Positions 50,653-60,577 of a stretch of 64,000 nt of DNA are shown in pieces; the stretch's first letter is position 1; every line of letters begins with the position of its first letter. The stretch is from the NCBI GenBank assembly GCA_040766885.1, contig JAXGPP010000002.1:124001-188000 (forward strand), given 5' to 3'. The notes beneath the pieces were generated by a model. That model was given only the letters and a program-made list of their open reading frames with translations, was not told where the DNA came from and did no database searches. The translations under genes and the position numbers were made by a program. This DNA is from JAXGPP01 sp040766885. Its GTDB lineage: Bacteria > Planctomycetota > Planctomycetia > Pirellulales > Thermoguttaceae.

Positions 50653-51783
50653 ATGACCCGCAAATCGCCTTCCACCGGATCCTTGCGAATCGGAGCGGCT
50701 TGGCTCTGGGCCGGTCCACTCTGGGCGGTGGTGATTGCCCTCGGCGGGCCGACGGCTTGGGGCTACTCGCCGTTGAAATCGTCGGCACCATCCGTTCAGA
50801 TGACGGTGGCGCGGCCCGCGGCGACCTACGCGACGCTCGAGGGCAATGTCACGGCACTGGAAGCGGCGCTGTTTGCCGACGCCGCCGACGGACGATGGGA
50901 CCAGCACACCCTGCTCCGTGCGGCCCTGGTGGCCAGCGGAGTAACCGACAGCCGGTCGCTGGAACGCTATGAGGCTCGCTTCAACGACCTCGCCAGTGAG
51001 CTTCGCCGAACGAGTTCGTCAGCGGCATCGCCGCGGCAATTGGCCGAAGCTGTATTCGAGTTCGCCCACGCGAGAATCCTTTGCGGCGGATATCGCCTGG
51101 AGAGCAGCGGCCTGCCCGCGGCACTGGATGAGGGCCGGTACAACTGCGTGAGCGCATCGGTCCTTTACAATTGCCTCGCCGAGACGGTGGGGCTGGAGGC
51201 ACGTGGGCTTGAGGTTCCCGGCCACGCCATGAGCCGCATCGTGCTGCCCGATGGCGTGATCGACGTCGAGACGACCTGCCCGACCTGGTTCCGCCTGATG
51301 AACGACCCGGAACGCCAGGCCCAGGCTGTGGCGGCGACACTGGGCGCCGCCGCAGAAGCGTCGACGCCGGCCGAGCGTCGTGAGGTGTCTGCGGTCGAGT
51401 TCGTCGCGACGATCTACTACAACCGCGGCGTCGACTTCCTTGGCGAGCGGCGGTTTGCCGAGGCGGTGGCCGCCAATGCCAAGGCCCTGCGGCTCGATCC
51501 GGCCAGCGTGACCGCCCGTGGCAATCTCCTGGCGACGGTGAACAACTGGGCGATTGCGACGGCTGCCGAGGGCCGGCACGAAGAGGCGGCGGCCTTGCTC
51601 CGGCGCGGCTTGGCGATCGCCCCCGACTACAAGACCTTCCGAACCAACTACGCCCACGTTCACCATCAATGGATGGCCCAACTCCTCTCCGCCGGACGGC
51701 AGCAGGACGCCGAACAACTGGCCCAGCGCGCGGACGCCGACCCATTCCTGGCCGGCGGCCCGGGAACCGTTATCCCACAGTAG
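50653..51783 (+). CDS. Secreted transglutaminase-like (SirB1-type) protein with TPR
   Basis: 376 residues from ATG 50653; the frame is open to 50380, with other ATGs at 50581 and 50608. A membrane or signal helix (AWLWAGPLWAVVIALGGPTA) opens it. The Transglut_core2-like core has YNCVSASVLYNCLAETVGLE (Cys), VPGHAMSRIVL (His) and GVIDVETT (Asp). One or two TPR units (about 255-345) follow. The triad is conserved, so it may be a protease or cross-linking enzyme, or a scaffold. It precedes the cysteine desulfurase by 67 bp. Confidence 0.75.
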   Translation: MTRKSPSTGSLRIGAAWLWAGPLWAVVIALGGPTAWGYSPLKSSAPSVQMTVARPAATYATLEGNVTALEAALFADAADGRWDQHTLLRAALVASGVTDSRSLERYEARFNDLASELRRTSSSAASPRQLAEAVFEFAHARILCGGYRLESSGLPAALDEGRYNCVSASVLYNCLAETVGLEARGLEVPGHAMSRIVLPDGVIDVETTCPTWFRLMNDPERQAQAVAATLGAAAEASTPAERREVSAVEFVATIYYNRGVDFLGERRFAEAVAANAKALRLDPASVTARGNLLATVNNWAIATAAEGRHEEAAALLRRGLAIAPDYKTFRTNYAHVHHQWMAQLLSAGRQQDAEQLAQRADADPFLAGGPGTVIPQ

Positions 51784-51850
51784 GCTGAGCCGGCGAGCCA
51801 TCGCCCGCATTGCGGTTGTCGCCTGGCCGCCTGTGTCCGACAATTGGAGG

Positions 51851-53014
51851 ATGGAGACCATCTATCTCGACCATAATGCGACGACGCCCGTCCGGCCGGA
51901 GGTCGTCGAAGCGATGGCGCGGGCATACCGGGACGGCTATGCCAACCCGGCGAGCCAGCACCAGCCGGGCCAGCGGGCCCGGCGGGCGCTGGAGGATGCC
52001 CGCGAGCGGATCGCCGCGTTGTTGGGAGCCAGCGTGACCGACACTCGGCCCGATCGCCTGCTGTTCACCAGCGGCGGCACCGAGTCCAACAACCTGGCGA
52101 TTCTTGGCATCGCCGAGGCCCGCGGCCGGGGCGATCCAGGCCAGGTCGTCATCTCGGCGATCGAGCACCCCAGTGTCATCGAGCCGGCCGAGCGGCTGCT
52201 CGAACTCGGTTGGCGGCTAGATACACTGGGCGTCACCCACGATGGTGTCGTTCGGGTGGACGATCTGCCGGAAATTCTTACTCCCCAGACGCACCTGGTG
52301 AGCATCATCCTCGGCAGCCATGAGACAGGGGTGCTGCAACCTGTAAGGGAACTGGCCTCGGCGTGCCGTGAGATCGGCGTGCCGCTGCACACCGACGCGG
52401 TGCAAGTGGCCGGCAAGCTGCCGGTCGATTTCCGCGGGCTGGGAGTCGCCGCACTGACCGTGGCGGCCCACAAGTTCCAGGGGCCGCTGGGAGTTGGAGC
52501 GCTGGTGCTCGATGCCGGCACGCGGCTGGTGCCGATTCTCTTCGGCGGCGAGCAGCAGAACCGCCTGCGTCCCGGCACAGAGCCGGTGGCGCTGGCCATC
52601 GGCATGTTGACAGCGCTGGAACTGTGGCAGGCAGAGTTTGAGAGCGAAGTCCGGCGGATTACCGCGTTGCGCGAGCGTTTCGAAACCGGTCTGCGGACCG
52701 GCTACGCCGATGCGGTCGTCAATGGCGCCGGCGCGGAGCGCCTGCCGCACACAGCCAACGTCGCCTTTCCCGGCCTCGACGGCCAGATGCTATTGATGGC
52801 GCTCGACCTTGCCGGGGTGGCCTGCTCGGTGGGATCGGCGTGCGCGAGCGGTTCGACCGAGCTTTCACCGACATTGCGGGCCATGCAGCTTCCGCACGAG
52901 ATTGTCGCCGGATCGCTGCGATTCAGCCTCGGCTCGACCACGACGGAGGCCGAGGTCGACGAGGCCGTACGGCGGATCGTGCGAGTGGCCAATGATCTGA
53001 AGGCGGTGCGTTGA
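51851..53014 (+). CDS. Cysteine desulfurase (NifS/IscS-like)
   Basis: 387 residues from ATG 51851 (YLDHNATTPVRPEV start; the frame is open to 51554). Features of group I desulfurases: TSGGTESNNLAI, EHPSV with the PLP-stacking His, HTDAVQVAGKLPVD, AAHKFQGPLGVGAL with the PLP Lys, and CSVGSACASGS with the catalytic Cys. The usual NNExG motif reads SHETG here, which is unusual near the cofactor. It would move sulfur from cysteine to Fe-S or tRNA thiolation partners. No iscU is in the window. Confidence 0.93.
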   Translation: METIYLDHNATTPVRPEVVEAMARAYRDGYANPASQHQPGQRARRALEDARERIAALLGASVTDTRPDRLLFTSGGTESNNLAILGIAEARGRGDPGQVVISAIEHPSVIEPAERLLELGWRLDTLGVTHDGVVRVDDLPEILTPQTHLVSIILGSHETGVLQPVRELASACREIGVPLHTDAVQVAGKLPVDFRGLGVAALTVAAHKFQGPLGVGALVLDAGTRLVPILFGGEQQNRLRPGTEPVALAIGMLTALELWQAEFESEVRRITALRERFETGLRTGYADAVVNGAGAERLPHTANVAFPGLDGQMLLMALDLAGVACSVGSACASGSTELSPTLRAMQLPHEIVAGSLRFSLGSTTTEAEVDEAVRRIVRVANDLKAVR

Positions 53015-53022
53015 AAGACAGG

Positions 53023-55167
53023 CTATTTGAGGCTCGTCTCTTTCAACTGGGCGGCCTGCTGCAGGTACTTCGACGCTTCCTCGGTATTGCCGAGTTGGCG
53101 ATTCATCGTGGCCAGGTTGCCGTAGGGCACCTGGAGCGAGGATGATTGCAGAACGCCGTCCTTGACCGCCTGTTGCATCAGTTCCACGCCCTGCTTGGTG
53201 AGCGAAACAGCCAAATCGCGCTGGTTTGATTCCCAGTAGGAGACGCCCATGCTGACGAACGTCTCGCCGAGGCGCGCCGAGTCGGCGGCTTTGGCCTCGC
53301 CGGCGGCCTGCTTGAGGACCGGCACGGCCTTGTCGAACCAGGTGACGGCGGTGGAATGGTTCCCTTTGCCGATGGCGTGAATCGCGCCCAAGCGGAAATA
53401 GAGTCGACCGAGCAGGTACGCGGCATCGGGGACGGTCCGGCTGGCATCGATTCCGGCTTCGAGGCTGGCGACGGCTTTCTCACCGTACTCGAGGGCCTTG
53501 GCGTGCTCGCCGCGCATCTGGTAGACCTGCACCGCGTCGTAGAGAGCAGCGCCGAGTTCCCATTGAAGCTGCCGCTTGCGGGCAGCGTCCTCAGCTGCGT
53601 CGATCAGTTCCTGGCCGAGAATCGCGGCACGATCGGTCCACTCGCCCGGGTCGACTTTTCCCTGCAGCCCGACATGGCTGGCCAGGGCTCGGCTGGCCAC
53701 GCGGAACTGGTGTTCGCCGCCGCCGCGTTCGTTTGTCGAAAGATCCTGCGCCTGCTGGCTGGCCCGTTCGAGCCATCGCGGCACGGCGGTCTCGCGCTGG
53801 TTCCAGCGTCCCCAGGCGATGTCGTGCGCGGCGCCGAGATAGGCGTCGAGCATGACTTCCTTGGCGGCCACGCGGATCGCCGGATGCTGATCGGCCGTGA
53901 GCGCGTCGGCCGACTTGATGGCGTCGGAATGGTAGGCGAAGGCCTGGCGATAGTCGGGTTGAGGGCCGGAACTGTAGAGGTCGCCCAACAGGCACTGGGC
54001 ACGGGCCTTCACGTGGGGCCGGCTGTTGCTCGCCTGGACGGCCTTCTGGGCTTCGTTGATCGCTTCGGCGATGGCGCCGGTCTGGCCAAGACACTGGGCC
54101 CGCGTGACGCGGAACAACGCATCGCCGGGTTCCAGTTCCACCGCACTGGTGGCCGCGGCCAGTGCCGAACCATGATCCCCCTTGGCGGCCAAGGCGCGGG
54201 CGTGCAGCCAGTGCGCGCGGCCGTTGCTCGGGTCGAGCTTCAATGCCGCCTGAAGGTCGCTGATAGAAAGGTCGACGCGCCGGAGCAAGTTCGTCTCGGC
54301 GCGCAGAACAAAAGGCTCGGCCGAGATGGGTTCGAGGATGATCTGCGCCACCTCGTTCCGCACCTTGGTCGGATCCTTGCTGGGAGCGAATGAAAACAGC
54401 ACACCACGCTCGGGATACGCCTGGCCGAGGATTTCGCCCAGCGCGTTGGAGACATAGACGGGCCGGATCTGGCCGAGCTCAAGTTGCTGTGCCACGTCGG
54501 TGGCGGCAAACGTCTTTTCCAGCCGGATCACGATGCTGGCGACTTTGTCGCCGGCATAGCTGACTTCGATCTGGTTGAAAGGGGGCACCGAGTAGAGGTG
54601 GACCAGCCTTCCGCCCAGCGTGCCTTGGCGCGTCGGCTTGCCCCAGGCTTTCTCCACGTCGGCGAGCTTCGACGCACCCGGAGTGATGCCGTTGAAACCG
54701 GCAGCCTCGATCTTCGCGCCGCCGTCTTGCTGGGCATCGGGAATGGGCGCCAGCGGTTCGGTCGCGGCCTCGGCCGTAATTGCCGGCTCCAGCGGTGCGT
54801 CTTCGATCGGAAGCTCGACCGGACTGCCGCCCGTGGAATCGGCCGCCGCTTCAACCGTTGCCGTTGCGGAGCCCGCGGGTTCCTCCATCTTCATTTCAAC
54901 ATTACCGGAACTCACCGCGGCCGCTGGGGCTGGCTCATCCAAGGCGGTGGCAAATTTGTCCGCTGCCGGCGAGGTGCCGGCCGGGGGCGCGCTGACGGCG
55001 CTGACCTGTGCCGCAGGTGTGTCGCCGAACGGATTGATCGCTGGGGCTGCCTGGTTTGCTGATTTGCCGGACGAGGGCGTCTCTGCGGCGGTCGAGAGTT
55101 GGGTCAGCACACCCGCAGCCAGCAGCAGAGCCGCAAGCCGCGGCCAGCAGAACCTGGTCCGAAGCAT
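53023..55167 (-). CDS. Exported TPR protein
   Basis: 714 residues from ATG 55167 with AGGAGG 9 nt upstream; the frame is open to 55209. A signal peptide (FCWPRLAALLLAAGVLTQLS) leads to a long Ala/Pro/Glu-rich linker (about 30-145). A small beta domain (about 160-270; GITPGASKLADVEKAWGKPT) follows, and then TPR units to the C-terminus. The beta part resembles the SmpA/OmlA-type fold of outer-membrane assembly factors, though weakly. Function unknown. Confidence 0.75.
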   Translation of the reverse strand: MLRTRFCWPRLAALLLAAGVLTQLSTAAETPSSGKSANQAAPAINPFGDTPAAQVSAVSAPPAGTSPAADKFATALDEPAPAAAVSSGNVEMKMEEPAGSATATVEAAADSTGGSPVELPIEDAPLEPAITAEAATEPLAPIPDAQQDGGAKIEAAGFNGITPGASKLADVEKAWGKPTRQGTLGGRLVHLYSVPPFNQIEVSYAGDKVASIVIRLEKTFAATDVAQQLELGQIRPVYVSNALGEILGQAYPERGVLFSFAPSKDPTKVRNEVAQIILEPISAEPFVLRAETNLLRRVDLSISDLQAALKLDPSNGRAHWLHARALAAKGDHGSALAAATSAVELEPGDALFRVTRAQCLGQTGAIAEAINEAQKAVQASNSRPHVKARAQCLLGDLYSSGPQPDYRQAFAYHSDAIKSADALTADQHPAIRVAAKEVMLDAYLGAAHDIAWGRWNQRETAVPRWLERASQQAQDLSTNERGGGEHQFRVASRALASHVGLQGKVDPGEWTDRAAILGQELIDAAEDAARKRQLQWELGAALYDAVQVYQMRGEHAKALEYGEKAVASLEAGIDASRTVPDAAYLLGRLYFRLGAIHAIGKGNHSTAVTWFDKAVPVLKQAAGEAKAADSARLGETFVSMGVSYWESNQRDLAVSLTKQGVELMQQAVKDGVLQSSSLQVPYGNLATMNRQLGNTEEASKYLQQAAQLKETSLK

Positions 55168-55521
55168 CGCACGTTCCTCCTGAACTTCGCCGCTCAGCCG
55201 CTCGCTCACGTGCCCGCCCGCGATACGAGACAGTCAGCGGCATTCGGGTTTCCCATCCTGGAAACGCCGATCCTTAAGGCGCCTGACTTGCGCCCAATCG
55301 TACGAGTACAAACGCCGGCTGCCCCGGCCAAGAATAGGCACGGGCCGCAGTCTACCTCCAGCCGCCAAAATACGTCCAGAGAAGATTAGCCCGATTTCCT
55401 CAAAAAAGGGGTTAACCCAAAAGCTTGGATAAACTGGCGAGCTTCGGCAGGGCAAATTGACGGGCGATCGTTCATGGCTGGTTTCCTTCTTGGAGTATCT
55501 CAAGCGGTACGCGCCCAAACA
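55168..55521. other. Intergenic region between the TPR and MnmE-like genes
   Basis: About 350 bp. It probably holds the TPR gene promoter. I see no gene, strong repeat or clear terminator. Confidence 0.4.
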
Positions 55522-56646
55522 TCACCCCTCCCCAGAATCCCTATCCTGTGCGAATTCGCTGGGCATCATCTCCTTGATCATCGCGATTTGGCGATCGGTG
55601 AAAGGCACTGCAGCGCCCGGCGGGGGTGGGTCGGGGACGAGCCGGATTGCGATGGCCTGCTCCAGAGCGGCAATCCCGTCGCTGGTCAGGGAGCTGGTGC
55701 GAAGTCCGGCAGGACGCGATACGTCCGACACCGGCGGCAGGTCGGACTTGCTGTGAACGACCATCACGTTCGAGGCGCGCTTCAGGAGTTGCTCGCTGGC
55801 GGCAGGCCAGGGCTGAGTCGGATCGGAAACCAGCAGGACCAGGTCGGCCGAGGCTATCTCGACCAGGGCTTGCTCGACGCCGGCTTGCTCGATCCGGTTA
55901 ATGGCCGGACGCAGCCCGGCTGTGTCGCATAGTTCCACCGGCCAGCCGTCGATCGCGGTGACGGCGGTCACCGCATCGCGTGTGGTGCCGGGCGTGGGAT
56001 GTACGATCGCCCGTCGGTAGCCGAGCAGAGCATTGATGAGGCTGCTCTTTCCGGCGTTGGGCGGCCCGGCGAGAACCACCCGCCAGGGCTTTGTCAGATG
56101 ACGGCCAAGCTCCACACGGGCCAGGAGTGCCTGAACTTGCGAGCGAACCGAATCGCTATCTCCGCGATTGACGCTTTCAGTCAGGGCGAGGAGGGCCCGG
56201 TCTAGCGCGCCTTGGTATTGGTCCAACAGGATTGCGGCGGTCCGCTCGGTTCGGGCAGCGGGCAGGGCCACGCGGGCTTCCGCCGCGATCTGGCCGGACT
56301 CGTGCAAGGCGGCCCAGTCTTGCCAGGGGACCGACTGGCAGCCTTGCCGGATGAGGGCGGCCTCGACCTGCGCCACCACTGCCTGGCCTCCATGGCAATG
56401 CAGTTCCACCGACCCGTCGGCGCAGGGCCGCGCGACAGCCTGTTCGCGGTGCGCAAGCCCGAGAGCCAGTTCGCCCAGGGCAAGCCGACCGGGTGGAAAT
56501 CGCTCGAGCGGACGCCCGCTCCGCGGCGTGAACAGTGAGCCGACCGCGCGGGCCGCGGCGGGGCCTTCCACCCGGAGCGTGGCAATCGCACCACGGCCAG
56601 GCGGCGTAAGGCGGACGACGAGGAGTGAGTCTTCGGGTGACTTCAT
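55522..56646 (-). CDS. Short, divergent MnmE/TrmE-like GTPase
   Basis: 374 residues from ATG 56646; the frame is open to 56709. The N-terminal MnmE domain (about 1-115; PPGRGAIATLRVEGPAAARA, ELHCHGG) precedes the G domain, inserted in the helical domain: GPPNAGKSSL (P-loop), TPGTTRDAV, DTAGLR and SKSD. Canonical MnmE is about 450 residues, has NKxD as the fourth G motif, and ends in a C-x-G-K box whose Cys is catalytic. Here the protein is short, reads SKSD, and has no such box (ending EFAQDRDSGEG). It may not do the wobble-uridine modification alone. Confidence 0.8.
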   Translation of the reverse strand: MKSPEDSLLVVRLTPPGRGAIATLRVEGPAAARAVGSLFTPRSGRPLERFPPGRLALGELALGLAHREQAVARPCADGSVELHCHGGQAVVAQVEAALIRQGCQSVPWQDWAALHESGQIAAEARVALPAARTERTAAILLDQYQGALDRALLALTESVNRGDSDSVRSQVQALLARVELGRHLTKPWRVVLAGPPNAGKSSLINALLGYRRAIVHPTPGTTRDAVTAVTAIDGWPVELCDTAGLRPAINRIEQAGVEQALVEIASADLVLLVSDPTQPWPAASEQLLKRASNVMVVHSKSDLPPVSDVSRPAGLRTSSLTSDGIAALEQAIAIRLVPDPPPPGAAVPFTDRQIAMIKEMMPSEFAQDRDSGEG

Positions 56647-57705
56647 TAAAGGGCCGTTCTCTGTGGTGCCGGTTCGAGGGCGTTGGGGTCTGGACAAATC
56701 GTCATACATATTTTGGCATAGTCAGGCATCAGTCAAGAACGCCGTGCGGGCGTTGGGTTACGGGGGCGCCGTTGGTACATTGTTGCATCGATGCGCAACA
56801 ATAAACGCAGTGTTGCGATTGGAGCGTCGCGGGGTGTCGACGCAAGTGCAAGGGAGGCAGGAAATTTGCACTGAGGGGCTCGACGCAAGTTTGTACATAG
56901 TGTGAGGTACGTGTTGAAGTTGGCGCACACTTCGCTTTCTGGAAGGGGTGCGGACGGGTGCGCGTCGATCGAGTTTTTGGCGGGTGAAGGGAGCATTTTG
57001 GATTGAAGCGAAACGCCCTTTGGGGTGTTTACTTTGGACTGCGTCGCGGAGCGTGGTTCTAAGTGTAAGCGGTAAAGGAATTTCGCACCTGGCTTGTGGA
57101 CGCAAGTTTTCTAGTTCTTTTGGCTTCAGTGTTGAAGTCTGTAGAGGGGGCTTGGTCCGAGAGGCCAGTAAATAACATGAGGGAACGGAGGGAGCAGAGA
57201 GAATCACGGTAGTTGTTCGTATGGTGGTTTCAGGGTATGGAATGAGCGCGGGCGCGCGGATTGAGCGCGAGGCCCGGCGAGGGGCTTTTGCGGAGGCCGA
57301 CGCGTGTGCGTCGGGCGACCGATATATGTTAGTGTACATGTCTATATATATGATGTCTGGCCTAGATCGCAAGAGGAAATCTTGGGGGGAGCGGAGAGAT
57401 TCTTTGATTGCGGCGGGGGGCGATTGGAGAAGTCCATCAGCTAACAGCTTTCAGCGATCAGCAGTCAGCTAACAGCTTTCAGCGATCAGCGGTCAGACAG
57501 AAGGGGCTGCGGTGGGGGCTCCGTTGATCGGGGGAACGGGACAGCGGTCAGTTTCTTGTCCGGCCATCGATCTTGAAGCCGGCTTGGTGCGTTGCCGAGC
57601 CTACGCGCCGATTGTGCGCCTACCCCGGGGGGAGTAGAATCCGGAGACAAGGTCGGCACGTGGGAATTGAGATGTCTAACCCATTGTGCCGATGGGAATT
57701 AGAGA
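56647..57705. other. Long intergenic region upstream of hsdR
   Basis: About 1060 bp with visibly lower GC. A 204-codon minus frame (56758-57372) has no recognisable content. GACGCAAGT occurs three times (56839, 56882, 57098). A 28-bp tandem duplication lies at 57438-57493. I see no gene. It may mark the boundary of a horizontally acquired restriction island. Confidence 0.5.
57438..57493. repeat. 28-bp unit repeated twice
   Basis: Two abutting 28-bp units starting CAGCTAACAGCTTTCAGCGA differ by one base. A related scrap (CAGCGGTCAG) follows near 57540. This resembles dispersed intergenic repeats rich in CAGC/GATCAGC. There is no spacer, so it is not CRISPR. Confidence 0.7.
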
Positions 57706-60471
57706 ATGACTCCGGAACAGAAAGCCCGCCAGAAGATCGACCGCCAGCTTGAACAGTGCGGCTGGCTGGTGCAGGACTATCGGAGCATCGACCTCTCCGC
57801 CGGTCCGGGTGTGGCGGTGCGCGAGTTCCCGCTCAAGACGGGGTTTGCTGATTATCTTTTCTACGTTGATCGCCGGGTGCTGGGGGTCGTCGAAGCGAAG
57901 CCGGAGGGGCACACACTCACCGGAGTTGAAACGCAGTCGGCCAAGTATATGGGGGGACTGCCGGCCGGCTTGCCCCACTACCGCCTGCCGCTGGCGTTTG
58001 CTTACGAGAGCACCGGCGCTGCCACCCAGTTTACCAGCGCGCTGGACCCGTACCCGCGAAGCCGGGAGGTCTTCACCTTCCACCGCCCCGAAGAGTTGCG
58101 GCGGCTGGTTTGCCTTGAGAAGCAGCTTCGGGCGTCGCTCGGGGAGATGCCGCCGCTCGACACGGCGGGCCTGTGGCGAGTGCAGATCGAGGCCATCACC
58201 AACCTGGAGCGATCGCTCGCCGACAACCGGCCCCGGGCCTTGAACCAGATGGCCACCGGGAGCGGCAAGACCTACACCGCGGTCAATATGACCTACCGGC
58301 TGGTGAAGTACGGCGGCGCGAAACGGGTGCTGTTCCTCGTGGATCGGGCCAACCTCGGCAGACAGGCCCACAACGAATTCCAGCAGTTCGTCAGCCCGAC
58401 GAGCGGCTACAAGTTCACCGACGAGTTCAATGTCCAACTCGTGCGGTCGAACACGATTGACCCGGTGAGCCGCGTCGCGATCACGACGATCCAGCGCCTC
58501 TACTCCATTCTCAAGGGAGAACCCGAATTCGCCGAGGAGAACGAGGAGGGATCGCTGTTCGAGACGGGAAGCCCGCTGGTGAAGAAGCCGCTGCCGGTGG
58601 TCTACAACCCGTCCATTCCGATCGAGACGTTCGACTTCATCATCATCGACGAGTGCCACCGCTCGATCTACAACCTCTGGCGGCAGGTGCTGGAATACTT
58701 CGACGCCTACCTGATCGGCCTGAGCGCCACGCCCACCAAGCAGACCATCGCTTTCTTCAACAACAACCTCGTGATGGAGTACGGCCACAAGGAGGCGGTG
58801 GCCGATCACGTGAATGTGGGGTTCGACGTTTACCGGATTGAGACGAAGATCACCAGGGACGGTGCGACGCTGGTCGGGGAGCCGGGCAAGTTCGTGCCGG
58901 CGCGGGATCGCCGCACGCGGAAGAAACGGCTCACGGAACTCGAAAACGACCTGACCTATACCGCCAATGAACTCGACCGCGATGTGGTGGCCGAGAACCA
59001 GATTCGATTGGTGATTCAGACGTTCCGCGACCGGCTGTTCACCGACATCTTTCGGGGGCGCACCGAGGTGCCGAAGACGCTGGTGTTTGCCAAGGACGAT
59101 TCGCACGCCGAAGACATCACGCGCATCATTCGCGAAGAGTTTGGCCGGGGAAACGACTTCTGCCAGAAGATTACCTACAGGACGACCGGTAACAAGCCCG
59201 AGAACATCCTGGCCGAGTTCCGCAACTCGTTCAATCCCCGCATCGCCATCACGGTGGACATGATCGCCACCGGCACGGACGTCAAGCCGCTGGAATGCCT
59301 GATCTTCTTACGAAATGTGAAGTCGGCGGGCTATTTCGACCAGATGAAGGGGCGGGGCGTTCGTGTAGTTGACCCCGACAAGCTGCAGAGCGTCACGCCC
59401 AACGCCCGGCACAAGACGCATTTCGTCATTGTCGACGCGGTGGGCGTATGCGAGCAGGACAAGACCGAATCGAAGCCGCTGGACCGCAAGCCTTCCGCCG
59501 CTCTCGACAAGGTGTTGAAGCTCGTGGCGGCGGGAGTGGTGGACGAGGATGTGACCTCGGCCCTGGCGGGCAAGCTGGCCCGATTGCGGGAGAACATGAC
59601 CGCGGAGCAGGAAGAGGCGGTCCGTGAGCAGTCGGGCGGCAAGGACCTGGCCACTCTGACCAAGGAGCTTATGGACAGCGTGGATCCCGATGTGGTCTAC
59701 GGCGAGGCCGTCGCACAGTTCGCGATTGCCGACGACCAGGAACCGACGGACGAGCAATACGACCAAGCCGAAGGGCGGCTCATGGAGAAGGCCCTTGAGC
59801 CGTTTCTCAAGGCGAAGTTGCGGGAGTTGATTCTGGCCGCCAAGCGGGCCGCCGATCAGATCATCGACGGCGAAACCCAGGACGTGCTTCTCCGGGCTGA
59901 GTTCGACGCCCAAGCGGTTGAGCGGGCACAATCCCTGGTGACGAGCTTCCGCCAGTTCATCGAGAACAACAAGGCGGAACTGGAAGCCCTGCGACTTCTC
60001 TACAGCCAGCCGTTCCGCAGCGGCCTGCGCTACCGGCACGTCAAGGAATTGGCGGCAGCGATCAAAGGGCCACCCGTGGAAGCCACGCCGGAACTCTTGT
60101 GGCGGGCGTTCGAGGCGGTGGAGCCGGAGAAGGTCCGGGGGCGCGGGGGAAACAAACTGGTGGACGTGATCGCGCTAGTGCGTCACGCGATTGAACCCGA
60201 AAAGCCGCTCGCGCCTTTCGGCAGCACCGTGGAAGAGCGGTACCAGGCATGGCTGGCGGAGCAGGCGGCGGCAGGCGCGCGGTTCACGGCGGAGCAGCGG
60301 CAGTGGCTCGATGCGATCAAGGACCACATCGCCACGAGCGCCGCCATTGAGCAGGACGACCTCGAGTACGCCCCTTTCAACGTCTTGGGCGGGCTGGGAA
60401 AAGCCTACGACGTATTCGGCGACGGGCTGACGGGGATTTTGGATGAGCTGAATGCGAGGTTGGCGGCATGA
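57706..60471 (+). CDS. hsdR: Type I restriction enzyme R subunit
   Basis: 921 residues. An N-terminal nuclease domain has TGFADYLFYVDRRVLGVVEA with D49, E63 and K65 as the PD-(D/E)xK site. An SF2 helicase follows: Walker A MATGSGKT (182-189), DECH (315-318), LSATPT, and GRGVRV (motif VI). A C-terminal helical part (about 650-920) docks on the M2S core. It is complete. It ends at TGA 60469-60471. hsdS starts 129 bp later behind a REPIN. hsdM is not in the window and must lie downstream of hsdS or elsewhere. Confidence 0.95.
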   Translation: MTPEQKARQKIDRQLEQCGWLVQDYRSIDLSAGPGVAVREFPLKTGFADYLFYVDRRVLGVVEAKPEGHTLTGVETQSAKYMGGLPAGLPHYRLPLAFAYESTGAATQFTSALDPYPRSREVFTFHRPEELRRLVCLEKQLRASLGEMPPLDTAGLWRVQIEAITNLERSLADNRPRALNQMATGSGKTYTAVNMTYRLVKYGGAKRVLFLVDRANLGRQAHNEFQQFVSPTSGYKFTDEFNVQLVRSNTIDPVSRVAITTIQRLYSILKGEPEFAEENEEGSLFETGSPLVKKPLPVVYNPSIPIETFDFIIIDECHRSIYNLWRQVLEYFDAYLIGLSATPTKQTIAFFNNNLVMEYGHKEAVADHVNVGFDVYRIETKITRDGATLVGEPGKFVPARDRRTRKKRLTELENDLTYTANELDRDVVAENQIRLVIQTFRDRLFTDIFRGRTEVPKTLVFAKDDSHAEDITRIIREEFGRGNDFCQKITYRTTGNKPENILAEFRNSFNPRIAITVDMIATGTDVKPLECLIFLRNVKSAGYFDQMKGRGVRVVDPDKLQSVTPNARHKTHFVIVDAVGVCEQDKTESKPLDRKPSAALDKVLKLVAAGVVDEDVTSALAGKLARLRENMTAEQEEAVREQSGGKDLATLTKELMDSVDPDVVYGEAVAQFAIADDQEPTDEQYDQAEGRLMEKALEPFLKAKLRELILAAKRAADQIIDGETQDVLLRAEFDAQAVERAQSLVTSFRQFIENNKAELEALRLLYSQPFRSGLRYRHVKELAAAIKGPPVEATPELLWRAFEAVEPEKVRGRGGNKLVDVIALVRHAIEPEKPLAPFGSTVEERYQAWLAEQAAAGARFTAEQRQWLDAIKDHIATSAAIEQDDLEYAPFNVLGGLGKAYDVFGDGLTGILDELNARLAA

Positions 60472-60473
60472 CT

Positions 60474-60577
60474 GTAGACGCAGCGTCTCGCCGCGTCAAC
60501 AATCGATCGTGAACACTGCCGCGAGAGGGCGGGCCTACGAGAAAATCGAGTGCAACGCGGCGGGACGCCGCGTCTAC
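60474..60577. repeat. REPIN (inverted REP pair) between hsdR and hsdS
   Basis: GTAGACGCAGCGTCTCGCCG (60474) and the inverted copy ending CGTCTAC at 60577 form two 24-nt REP-like palindromes in opposite orientation about 56 bp apart. The same REPs flank the RAYT inside hsdS. The pair is bracketed by 22-bp near-identical direct repeats (60450-60471, 60582-60603; 20 of 22 identical), each of which contains ATGA. Confidence 0.85.

Noticed and set aside
53356..54393. 345-codon plus frame
   Set aside because: Shadow of the TPR gene.
56758..57372. 204-codon minus-strand frame upstream of hsdR
   Set aside because: No domain, composition of non-coding DNA, no ribosome site. Left as intergenic.
57438..57493. 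Possible CRISPR array
   Set aside because: The two 28-bp units abut with no spacer, there are only two, and no cas gene is near.
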